Assembly (NCBI GenBank): GCA_002690045.1
Contig: NZDE01000019.1
Coordinates: 40,935 to 104,934 of the forward strand
Reading direction: 5' to 3'
Length of the DNA: 64,000 nucleotides
From: Alphaproteobacteria bacterium
GTDB taxonomy: Bacteria; Pseudomonadota; Alphaproteobacteria; Micavibrionales; Micavibrionaceae
Shown here: positions 16,060 to 23,798 of the stretch, one piece after another
Layout of the letters: every line of letters begins with the position of its first letter
Position numbering within the stretch: the stretch's first letter is position 1
The notes under the pieces: model-generated
Told to the model about the DNA's origin: nothing
Database searches by the model: none
The model's input: the letters and a program-made list of their open reading frames with translations, nothing else
Made by a program: the position numbers and the translations under genes

Positions 16060-16935
16060 ATGAGCGCGCATAAAAATCTACAATTGCATGAAGCTGGAGA
16101 AAGCGCCCTTCAAGAAAGCCTATCCGCCTTCCATAAGCTCTATATGGCCGCCGATAAACAAGAAAAAAGCGTTCATGAAATTATTCAGGCGATTACTGAA
16201 AAGCGTATAATTTATTTGGCAGAGCCATGGATCAACAGCGAGTCAAATACCGTCGCAAATGAGCTACTATTTCGATACCGTTATGCGCCGGGTCAAATTT
16301 GCAGCTTTGGGGATATTTGTAAGACCATCATTAACGCAGATTTAACTGCTGAATTTGATCTGGTTAATGTCTTCAATATTTTAAGTTGGATGCCCAACGA
16401 CCAAAACAATGTCACAGCGTCTATCAATATTGGTCATGACCTACTAACAAAACCGTATCTCATGGACAAAATATTAAATGTAGTCAGCACACGAAGTGGT
16501 CCATCTATTATTTTTGAAATCCTGGAGGATGACCGCCAATTTACAAATGATGAAATCGAATATCTAAAAACCTTAAAAGACAAAGGCATGACCTTTGCCT
16601 TAGATGATCTCAGGATAAACTATCCATCTGATTGGCAACGCCTTGAATCTTTAAAAGATATTGTCTCCTACGTCAAATTAGACGGTGAAGCATCCATTCG
16701 CCCATATATCAATCAAGACTCAGATGGGCTTTTAGAGATAGAAGAAAACATCAGAAAAATCAAAACACTCTGCGGTGCGGATTGTAAAATTATTGCTGAG
16801 TGGGTGCAAACCCCTGAAGAAGCAGAAAAATTATTCGAAATAGGCGTGCACGCCATACAGGGTCACGACATCATAATGCACCAAAGCACATCACAAAAAA
16901 CAAACACGCAGCAAAATCAAAAACGATTCAAATAA
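16060..16935 (+). CDS. EAL-like domain protein with altered signature motif
   Basis: The 291-residue protein aligns by eye with cyclic-di-GMP phosphodiesterase (EAL) domains. 'NELLFRYR' stands where E-A-L-x-R is expected, so the signature is ELL. Other positions look retained: Asn in 'ASINIG', Glu in 'IIFEILED', the Asp pair in 'FALDDLRI', Lys in 'YVKLDG', Glu in 'IIAEWVQT', and Gln in 'IQGHD'. Most metal ligands therefore seem present, but whether it hydrolyses c-di-GMP or only binds it cannot be decided. There is no sensory domain, signal peptide or membrane helix; about 35 N-terminal residues precede the fold. It converges with panB. Confidence 0.75.
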   Translation: MSAHKNLQLHEAGESALQESLSAFHKLYMAADKQEKSVHEIIQAITEKRIIYLAEPWINSESNTVANELLFRYRYAPGQICSFGDICKTIINADLTAEFDLVNVFNILSWMPNDQNNVTASINIGHDLLTKPYLMDKILNVVSTRSGPSIIFEILEDDRQFTNDEIEYLKTLKDKGMTFALDDLRINYPSDWQRLESLKDIVSYVKLDGEASIRPYINQDSDGLLEIEENIRKIKTLCGADCKIIAEWVQTPEEAEKLFEIGVHAIQGHDIIMHQSTSQKTNTQQNQKRFK

Positions 16936-16941
16936 GAGTCA

Positions 16942-17757
16942 TCACGACGCACGTTTATAGACATGCGCGTCACTCGGAAACACGCCCGCACGTACTTCAT
17001 GGCTATATTGCGCCGCTGCCGCGTCTATGTTCTGCGCAAGCTGCGCATATTGTTTTACAAATTTAGGGACATGTTCAACAAACAGCCCCAACATATCATC
17101 TGTAACTAAAATTTGCCCGTCACAATATGGTGATGCCCCAATGCCGATAGTTGGTACACTCACTGCATCAACAATAGCACGGCTTGATTGTTCAACTGTA
17201 CCTTCGATAACCAAGGCGATAACACCAGTTTTCTCAATCTCTTGCGCGGCAAGGATAAGTTCAGCCGTTTCGGCATCATTGCGCCCTTTTAATTTATAAC
17301 CGCCTTCTTTTTCAACGCTTTGCGGCTGCAAGCCGATATGCGCCACAGTAGGAATTTCCGCCGCCGCCAAGGCGTGATAAATATGCAACAGTTCAAGGCC
17401 GCCTTCAATTTTTATCGCATCACAGCCTGTCTCATCGATGACGCGTTTCGCGTTCATGACTGCGTCAGCGGCATCATGCTCATAACTGCCATAAGGCATG
17501 TCCACTACGACAAAAGAATGCTTCACCCCGCGCATCACGGCCTGACCATGATTAATCATCATATCAAGAGTGACCCCTAACGTATTGTCCATCCCATAAA
17601 CGACCATCCCCAATGAATCGCCAACCAACAGCAAATCACAATGCTTATCAAGCACACGCGCCACCGGCGTTGTATAGGCCGTTAAACACACAATTTTCTC
17701 ACCAGATTTATATATATTCTGCAAATCATGCTGCGTTAATCGTCCAATTCTATCCAT
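16942..17757 (-). CDS. panB: 3-methyl-2-oxobutanoate hydroxymethyltransferase
   Basis: The 271-residue protein is PanB, the first committed step of pantothenate synthesis (ketopantoate from 2-oxoisovalerate and methylene-tetrahydrofolate). Landmarks are 'IVCLTAYTTPVARVLD', the Mg-binding 'LLVGDSLGMVVYG', 'VVDMPYGSYE', 'AIKIEGG', 'VAHIGLQPQS' and 'GIGASPYCDGQILV', with the catalytic Glu in 'LVIEGT'. Length is normal. It stands alone, converging with the EAL-like gene; panC is not seen in this window. Confidence 0.97.
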   Translation of the reverse strand: MDRIGRLTQHDLQNIYKSGEKIVCLTAYTTPVARVLDKHCDLLLVGDSLGMVVYGMDNTLGVTLDMMINHGQAVMRGVKHSFVVVDMPYGSYEHDAADAVMNAKRVIDETGCDAIKIEGGLELLHIYHALAAAEIPTVAHIGLQPQSVEKEGGYKLKGRNDAETAELILAAQEIEKTGVIALVIEGTVEQSSRAIVDAVSVPTIGIGASPYCDGQILVTDDMLGLFVEHVPKFVKQYAQLAQNIDAAAAQYSHEVRAGVFPSDAHVYKRAS

Positions 17758-17829
17758 AAGACACTCCCTTCAAATGCAAATTCACCCTTATATTTACTAA
17801 ACATATTCTAAAAACTTAGGCAAATATTA

Positions 17830-19083
17830 ATGTCTAACCCACATAATATTAAAGCGTTATTAGTAGGATGTAATTATATGCCAAGGCCAAACCATTTTAA
17901 CAATAGAAACAGAGCTACGCCTGAAAACGTGTTCAAAGAGGAAGCGCTGGACGCATCTGATAATCCCAACACATTAGTGATTGATAAACAGGAATTGGAA
18001 GGCCTGTCAGGGCTTGCAAAGGCAGATAATATTATAGAAGAGGCCCATGACCAGCTGCCCGAAGACGCCGCACAGGCCTACACCGGTAATTTAGGGACAT
18101 TACAAAAGCTTAGCCTTGCCCATAAATTCCAAGGTAGCGCTGCAAGCTCAAAAGATGAGCATATACAACATAATGATGAGCTGGTAACTGTTTGCGTCAT
18201 TCAACATGGCAATATAGAAGAAGAAAGCTTTAAAAAACGCATCAACCTTCTGGCTGGTGCAACTGGTGTTGATGCTGAAAGCATTGAAAAGAATTTCAAA
18301 GGGAACATCAAAGATTATGGCCGCTTTACTGGTGGACATGAAGGCGAACATTGTAATGGCATAAATTCTGATCACCCTGCAGACCGCCTTATGCTAGAAA
18401 CTCACGCCGATGAATCTGGCTACGCAAATATTGATGCCACAACCAAACAAGAATTAATGGATTACCGATCTTTAGCTTCATTCTATGGAGACATCAAACA
18501 CGCGACGACGCCATTACTCAACGGCAACCACCCCGAAACAGGTCGCGCAGAAGTCGCCGAACTCCATATTGGCGCTGCACGCATTTATGGGGACCTAGTC
18601 CGTGATTATTTAGATGGCGCGAAACTTGGTGAAACACTGGAACAGACCCCCGAGAAATACTTTGAAGCCGCAAGCGAAATGACGGCTGACTTGGCCGCAG
18701 CCGCTGAAAATATGCCTGATGGTCCTGAAAAATTAAAACAAATTGTGCTTGCCGAAGCCATAACCAATTACACAAATGATTTTGAAGATGCCTATCGCCG
18801 CCGCATTTTGGGTCAAGATGCCCCTGTCCGCGACTATGTGGAACTCGCTTCACCCGATCAGAAAGAGGCCTATTACAATAATGTTCATAGCCGCGATTAT
18901 TTTGAAGACGCGAACACAGAAGAAGTATTAAAAGACGTTAAAGACACCATAGAGCTTTACAAGCCAAATACAAATATATCAAATGGTGCAATCTTAAATA
19001 TGAACAATACAGAAGTCACCGCCCCAAATGTCGATGAACAACGCCCAGCCATAAATATCACGCCACAGCAGCTCGGCGGATAA
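17830..19083 (+). CDS. Unknown soluble protein with HExxH zinc-peptidase-like motif
   Basis: The 417-residue protein matches no family I recognise. It contains H170-E171-G-E-H174 (HEGEH, an HExxH motif), followed 16 residues later by 'LETHADESG' (E190, D194, E195). That spacing could supply a third zinc ligand as in gluzincin or M48-type peptidases. The rest is acidic and helical, with no signal peptide or membrane helix; the C-terminus ends ITPQQLGG. An alternative start at 17878 (Met17) has its own AGGA at nine bases and removes a short hydrophobic segment; both starts are credible. It is divergent from panB and converges with the next gene only 2 bp away. Confidence 0.7.
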   Translation: MSNPHNIKALLVGCNYMPRPNHFNNRNRATPENVFKEEALDASDNPNTLVIDKQELEGLSGLAKADNIIEEAHDQLPEDAAQAYTGNLGTLQKLSLAHKFQGSAASSKDEHIQHNDELVTVCVIQHGNIEEESFKKRINLLAGATGVDAESIEKNFKGNIKDYGRFTGGHEGEHCNGINSDHPADRLMLETHADESGYANIDATTKQELMDYRSLASFYGDIKHATTPLLNGNHPETGRAEVAELHIGAARIYGDLVRDYLDGAKLGETLEQTPEKYFEAASEMTADLAAAAENMPDGPEKLKQIVLAEAITNYTNDFEDAYRRRILGQDAPVRDYVELASPDQKEAYYNNVHSRDYFEDANTEEVLKDVKDTIELYKPNTNISNGAILNMNNTEVTAPNVDEQRPAINITPQQLGG

Positions 19084-19085
19084 AG

Positions 19086-19793
19086 TCATCCATATAGCGC
19101 AGACGCGTAGCCCAGCCCATTTTTCATGGCACAGAAGCTCGCTAGACGCGCCTCCTGCGGATCGTCAATTACAGGACTGCTATGCCAACGTGCCCCCATA
19201 TCAGGGTTCATAAGAACATCTAAATGATCTGTGCCCTTGATAAAGCATAAATGGGTCGGGTTCGCTTCAATGACTTCATGTGGTTTAACCTGCACCGTAC
19301 CAGTTTTAAAAGCATGTTCAGGAATACCGAAATAATCACGCAAATACAGTAACGTCCCACGGCGGCCAAATAAAGTTGCCGTCATATGCGAGTCACATTC
19401 ATCAATATGAGGAATAGCTGTGCGATATACGCCGCGGCGACTTGGCACGTAGCGCAAACTATCAATATACCCGCCTGCACCAGTTACAAAATTAAATACA
19501 TCACTTAAAATATCTTCTTTTTCTTTAATCAACCCAATTAGATCTTGCTGTGCCGCCGATAAGTGATGATATGCCCCTATTTCCCAGGGGCGTAAACGTT
19601 CTAGAAAAGGCTTACATCCATCAAGCTCGGTAGCAGAAAGCCGTTTTGCTACCGCATCAAATACCCCCGCCAAAGGGGACAGCACAAGCACCGTATTTAC
19701 ATCGGTATACTCATACGCATGCGCCGCTGCCTCAATATCGGAAGCCATCATTATATGCGGGTCAGAATATGTTCTAACGCTAAAGTCAGCCAA
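19086..19793 (-). CDS. Unknown protein, possibly DUF1826-like
   Basis: The protein has 235 residues and no signal peptide. The arrangement 'HIDECDSHMTATLFGRRGTLLYL' followed by 'GTVQVKPHEVIEANPTHLCFIKG' and 'RWHSSPVID' recalls DUF1826 proteins, where a conserved H-x-D, a Gly-rich loop and an HRSP-like motif recur in that order. These resemble a cupin or 2OG-oxygenase-like iron site, but I have only the pattern to go on. It lies downstream of hisC on the same strand, about 100 bp apart. Function unknown. Confidence 0.5.
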   Translation of the reverse strand: MADFSVRTYSDPHIMMASDIEAAAHAYEYTDVNTVLVLSPLAGVFDAVAKRLSATELDGCKPFLERLRPWEIGAYHHLSAAQQDLIGLIKEKEDILSDVFNFVTGAGGYIDSLRYVPSRRGVYRTAIPHIDECDSHMTATLFGRRGTLLYLRDYFGIPEHAFKTGTVQVKPHEVIEANPTHLCFIKGTDHLDVLMNPDMGARWHSSPVIDDPQEARLASFCAMKNGLGYASALYG

Positions 19794-19891
19794 AATGAAA
19801 TCACCTGATAATATGAAAAGAGCGATAGAATATGATAAAAGTAGGATTTATGGCAAGATGAACTTGTTGTGCAGTGCAAATGGAATGCTTT

Positions 19892-20983
19892 TTAGGTACT
19901 CTGCACGGATATGCCCCACGCATCAAGCAAGCGGTTATTTTGGTCCGGTAAGCCGAGCGTGACGCGTATGGCGCGCGGTATCTGCGCGGACATATCGCGC
20001 AAAACAACGCCCGCAGCCGCAGCTTTCTCCATCATCTTGGCCGCATCTTTCACTTCCACGAGCAAGAAATTTGTGGCGGACGGCCAGACGCGCTCAACAT
20101 CCAATGACCCGTTAAGCGCCAAGGTCATACGCTCGCGTTCTTCAATAATAATTTTACGAATATTCTCAAGCTGAGTCTGATGTTCAGGCGATAGCGCACG
20201 CAGCGCGACATCCATAACAGGGCGTGTCATTGGGTAAGGCGGCAAGACCTTACGCAAAAAGGTCATCACATCTTTATGCCCAATGGCGCACCCCAAACGC
20301 GCCCCCGCCAACGCACGTGCCTTTGACATGGTGCGCAGTAAAATAAGCTGCGGATTAAAAGGGAGCAAAGATAGAAGCTTTTGTTCATCACAAAACTCTA
20401 TATACGCCTCATCCACCACAACAATCGCCTTACTCTTCTGAATCACATCTATTAAATCTTTTTGATTAATTAATGTGCCTGTTGGATTATTTGGCGAACA
20501 TAAAAACACTACTTTAATATGGTTTTGTCCATTTGCAGCGGCGATAATATCATCTTTCTTAAGGGCAAAACTATATGGGTCAAGTGAGACAGAATGAACC
20601 GGCGTTGCATTTACAGCGGCATATTGCGCATACATACCAAATGTAGGCGGCGTGTTTAAAATAGCGTCTTGCGTGCCCGGCTGACAGAAGGTACGAATAA
20701 TGATGTCTATCGCCTCATCTGACCCACGAGTCATCATAATATTTTGCGGGTCAACCTTATATAGCGCAGCCAATTGATTAAGCACTTCGGAAGGCTGCTG
20801 CGATTCATAACGGTTCAGCCCCGTGCCACCCGGAAAAGGTTCAACTGGCGATTCATTTGCATCAAAAAACACAGGCGATACCCCCGCCTGTGCCTGACCA
20901 TCCGTCAAAGAGCGCGCCGAGCTATAAGCCTTCATCGCACGGACATCACCACGAACCAGATTCAAAACATCTTTAATATCCAT
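19892..20983 (-). CDS. hisC: Histidinol-phosphate aminotransferase (fold type I PLP enzyme)
   Basis: The 363-residue protein shows the HisC layout: 'FFDANESPVEPFP', 'NRYESQQPSEVLNQLAALY', 'MMTRGSDEAIDIIIRTF', 'LCSPNNPTGTLI', 'VVVDEAYIEF', and the PLP-lysine motif 'LLRTMSKARALAGARLGCAIG'. HisC transaminates imidazole-acetol phosphate in histidine biosynthesis, and related alphaproteobacterial enzymes also act on aromatic amino acids. No other his gene is adjacent. Length is normal and the start is supported by the family N-terminus. Confidence 0.93.
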   Translation of the reverse strand: MDIKDVLNLVRGDVRAMKAYSSARSLTDGQAQAGVSPVFFDANESPVEPFPGGTGLNRYESQQPSEVLNQLAALYKVDPQNIMMTRGSDEAIDIIIRTFCQPGTQDAILNTPPTFGMYAQYAAVNATPVHSVSLDPYSFALKKDDIIAAANGQNHIKVVFLCSPNNPTGTLINQKDLIDVIQKSKAIVVVDEAYIEFCDEQKLLSLLPFNPQLILLRTMSKARALAGARLGCAIGHKDVMTFLRKVLPPYPMTRPVMDVALRALSPEHQTQLENIRKIIIEERERMTLALNGSLDVERVWPSATNFLLVEVKDAAKMMEKAAAAGVVLRDMSAQIPRAIRVTLGLPDQNNRLLDAWGISVQST

Positions 20984-21014
20984 CTAACGCCTCATCACCG
21001 CAAAACATTTTATT

Positions 21015-21124
21015 TTAAAAAGAAACTTTCAAAGCCCCATAGATTGGTGCGCCACCACCTTCTATTGCGCGAAAGCAGTAACAGAAAATAAAAAATTAAC
21101 CACAAAAATACGCAATAATTTCAT
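21015..21124 (-). pseudogene. Possible remnant of an outer-membrane beta-barrel (porin) gene
   Basis: An ATG at 21124 opens a short signal-peptide-like sequence (MKLLRIFVVNFLFSVTAFAQ) that stops immediately after a plausible cleavage site. In the next frame the same stretch ends 'APIYGALKVSF' and a stop codon, which looks like the terminal beta-strand of an outer-membrane protein with its final Phe. A signal peptide joined to a last strand with the middle missing suggests an internal deletion. No good ribosome-binding site is present. Chance similarity is possible because both pieces are short. Confidence 0.3.
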
Positions 21125-21179
21125 AGGGATATATTCACGCAATCGTATCATAAACCACAACACTATAAAATAAAAAAAG

Positions 21180-21205
21180 GCCTGCATCTTTATCAAAATG
21201 CAGGC
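21180..21205. terminator. Intrinsic terminator after the acyl-CoA dehydrogenase gene
   Basis: GCCTGCAT / ATGCAGGC forms an eight-base perfect stem with a ten-base loop, followed by TTTTTTTA in the minus-strand direction and by TTTTAAAAA on the plus strand. It lies 26 bp beyond the stop codon of the minus-strand gene. Confidence 0.8.
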
Positions 21206-21230
21206 TTTTAAAAATATATTTAGGGGTAAA

Positions 21231-23480
21231 TTATGACGGGTTAACCGTTGGACGATAATCTTCTTTCTTAACCTCATCAACATTAACCACGCGCATACGT
21301 GCTTCGTAGACATCAAGCAGTTCTTTCGCTTCATCTTGGGTCAGCACGCCCAAAGTCACAGCATTAGCCACACGATCTGCGAATTGTTCGTTTTGCTTCA
21401 ATCCTGATTGACGGTCCGCCTCGTTCAGTTTCTTCTCAAGGTCTTGCGCCGCCAATGTGCCTTCAAACGCCTTTTTCAAGTCAGCAATCGGGCCACCAGA
21501 TTCTTTCGGGAAGTACACTTCTTCAGTCAGAAGTTTCAGCGTATCGCCGTTTTCACTCAATGACTTCGTGATTTCATCCTGTAATTTACCAGAAGGCTTC
21601 TTGTGGCGATGACCAAATGTCCCAGACAGAACTTTCAGTTTTAAACGCACCACATTGCCAAAGAAACCACCCATCGGGTATGTGTCTTTCTGCAATACAT
21701 CGGTTAACGCCTCATGCGCTTTGTGCAAATTATCTTCAATCGCATAACGCGCCAATGACAATTCCGCAGGGTTCGCGCCACGTTTTTCGTATTGACGAAT
21801 AACCGATGACGCAATGTACAAATGCGACAATACATCACCAAATTTCGCAGATGCGCGCTCTTTAAATTTCAGCTTCGCACCCAAAATAGATGATGTCGGG
21901 TTTGCAACCGCATTAAAAGACGCACTGACCTGATCAATACGATGTGCATATTCACGCATTTCCTTGCTCAAATGTGACTTAGGCGAGAATAGGCGCTTAA
22001 GACCGCTATTCGCATACAGGCTGCGCGCAGCGCTAACAAATTGTGAACCAACAAGTTTTAAGCCAATCCATGTCGCTTTCATTGTCTTTTCTTCCGCAAC
22101 CGCTTCTTGCATCGGTTGGAAATATGGGTGCAAACGGTAACTACCCTGACCAAAGATCAACATGTTACGCGTAAGAATATTTGCGCCTTCCACAGTAATG
22201 GCAATCGGGATTGCTTTATAACTGCCCTGTGTGTAGTTGCTTGGGCCAGAGATAATGCCCTTACCAGCCTGCACATCCATACCATGCATAACTGTGTCAC
22301 GACCAAGCTCTGTCGCATGATATTTCGCAATCGCCGACGGAATAGCTGGCTTCTCACCACTATCCACCAAATCAAGCGTTGCATCTTTCAATGCACGAAT
22401 GGCATAAGCCTTACCCGCCATATCAGCAATTTTCTCAGACACACCTTCAAAGTTTTTAATTTTCGTGCCGAATTGCTGACGAATGGTTGAATAGGCTGTT
22501 GTTGTATATGTTTGCAATTGCCCCGTGGCAGAGCCCATTGATGGCAACGAGTTCGCACGACCTTCCGACAAACACTCAACCAACATACGCCAGCCTTTAC
22601 CAGCGTTGTCCGCGCCGCCAACAATTGAATCAAGTGGAACAAACACGTCTTTACCGCGTGTTGTACCGTTCATAAACGCCATATCCATTGGACGGTGGCG
22701 GTTACCAATTTCAACACCTGTTGTGCTTGTCGGGATCAGTGAAACCGTAATCCCCGGCTTCTCACCCTTACCAAGCAAGTTTTCTGGATCTTCCAAATGG
22801 TAAGCAAGGCCAAGAACCGTTGCAACAGGCGCCAATGTAATGTAACGCTTATTCCATGTCAGGCTAATGCCGACCTCACCCGTTTTCGGGTCTTTCTTAA
22901 CAATACCCTTAGCTTGGATATTACCTGCATCCGAACCCGCATTAGGTTCAGTTAGTGCAAAACATGGCACGTCTTTACCTGTCGCCAATGACTGAAGATA
23001 ACGATCCTTTTGTTCCTGCGTACCATAATGTGAAAGCAATTCACCTGGGCCTAATGAGTTTGGCACCATGACTGTCACAGCCGCTGTCGCCGAACGCGTA
23101 GAAAGTTTCGTCACCACAGCTGAACGCGCACGCGCCGAAAACCCGAGGCCGCCATATTCTTTAGAAATAAGCATGCCTAAGAATTTTTTGTCTTTAATAT
23201 AGTCCCAAACCGCCTTTGGCAGATCACCATCTTGCTCGATCTGATAATCATCAAGCATTTCACAAAGCTCTTCTGTTTCATTCTCGATGAACGCTTTTTC
23301 TTCCGCTGTTAATTCACCCGGATCATACCCACCTACAATGGCTTTCCAGTCTGGCGAACCATTATAAAGGGAGCCTTCGATCGCGCTCGTCGTACCGGCA
23401 TCAAGCGCCTCTTGTTCAGTACGGGACACTGGCGGCATTAAGGATTGTAAAAATTTAAGGTATTTGCCTCTGATCGACAT
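21231..23480 (-). CDS. FadE-type acyl-CoA dehydrogenase
   Basis: The 749-residue protein belongs to the long FadE class (E. coli FadE is about 814 residues), larger than ordinary acyl-CoA dehydrogenases of about 380. Landmarks are 'KEYGGLGFSARARS', the FAD/substrate region 'PCFALTEPNAGSDAGNIQAKG', 'RPMDMAFMNG', 'GKGWRMLVECLSEGRANSLPS' and a C-terminal DUF1974-like helical extension from about residue 480. It catalyses the first oxidation of fatty acid beta-oxidation, passing electrons to ETF. Divergent from ftsH; ends at a clear terminator. Which chain length it prefers is unknown. Confidence 0.9.
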   Translation of the reverse strand: MSIRGKYLKFLQSLMPPVSRTEQEALDAGTTSAIEGSLYNGSPDWKAIVGGYDPGELTAEEKAFIENETEELCEMLDDYQIEQDGDLPKAVWDYIKDKKFLGMLISKEYGGLGFSARARSAVVTKLSTRSATAAVTVMVPNSLGPGELLSHYGTQEQKDRYLQSLATGKDVPCFALTEPNAGSDAGNIQAKGIVKKDPKTGEVGISLTWNKRYITLAPVATVLGLAYHLEDPENLLGKGEKPGITVSLIPTSTTGVEIGNRHRPMDMAFMNGTTRGKDVFVPLDSIVGGADNAGKGWRMLVECLSEGRANSLPSMGSATGQLQTYTTTAYSTIRQQFGTKIKNFEGVSEKIADMAGKAYAIRALKDATLDLVDSGEKPAIPSAIAKYHATELGRDTVMHGMDVQAGKGIISGPSNYTQGSYKAIPIAITVEGANILTRNMLIFGQGSYRLHPYFQPMQEAVAEEKTMKATWIGLKLVGSQFVSAARSLYANSGLKRLFSPKSHLSKEMREYAHRIDQVSASFNAVANPTSSILGAKLKFKERASAKFGDVLSHLYIASSVIRQYEKRGANPAELSLARYAIEDNLHKAHEALTDVLQKDTYPMGGFFGNVVRLKLKVLSGTFGHRHKKPSGKLQDEITKSLSENGDTLKLLTEEVYFPKESGGPIADLKKAFEGTLAAQDLEKKLNEADRQSGLKQNEQFADRVANAVTLGVLTQDEAKELLDVYEARMRVVNVDEVKKEDYRPTVNPS

Positions 23481-23725
23481 AGTTTGGAACTCCCACTTAT
23501 GATTTTAACTAAAAAACCGCACCCTCTAATATTAGCATTTAATGGTTAACAAAAAGCCTTTATTTGCAAATTTATTTATATTTTTTTTATTATATGACAA
23601 GACTTTGGCATTATTTTTTACATCGGTCAAGACCATGTCCACAGCTTTATACTATCAATTGACAAGTTTATATTTTCCCAAGGGCAATAAAACTGCAACA
23701 ATGCTAAATTCTTAATAATTGCCTC

Positions 23726-23754
23726 TTGACATATTACAAAAACTCAGCTTAATT
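23726..23754 (+). promoter_or_regulatory. Sigma-70-type promoter for ftsH-like gene
   Basis: TTGACA (23726-23731) and TTAATT (23749-23754) are separated by exactly 17 bases, placing a start site near 23761 and a leader of about 38 bases before the ATG at 23799. The surrounding 318-bp intergenic region (23481-23798) is very AT-rich; no other gene or RNA is evident in it. Confidence 0.6.
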
Positions 23755-23798
23755 AGTCGATCTAATAAGTAAAAATAATAAAATACAGGGATGGAGAA

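Noticed and set aside
17830..17880. Metacaspase/caspase-like N-terminus (KALLVGCNY) in the 417-residue protein
   Set aside because: The first strand resembles caspase p20 starts, but no downstream catalytic His or Cys context of that family follows, and a later start codon would remove the segment.
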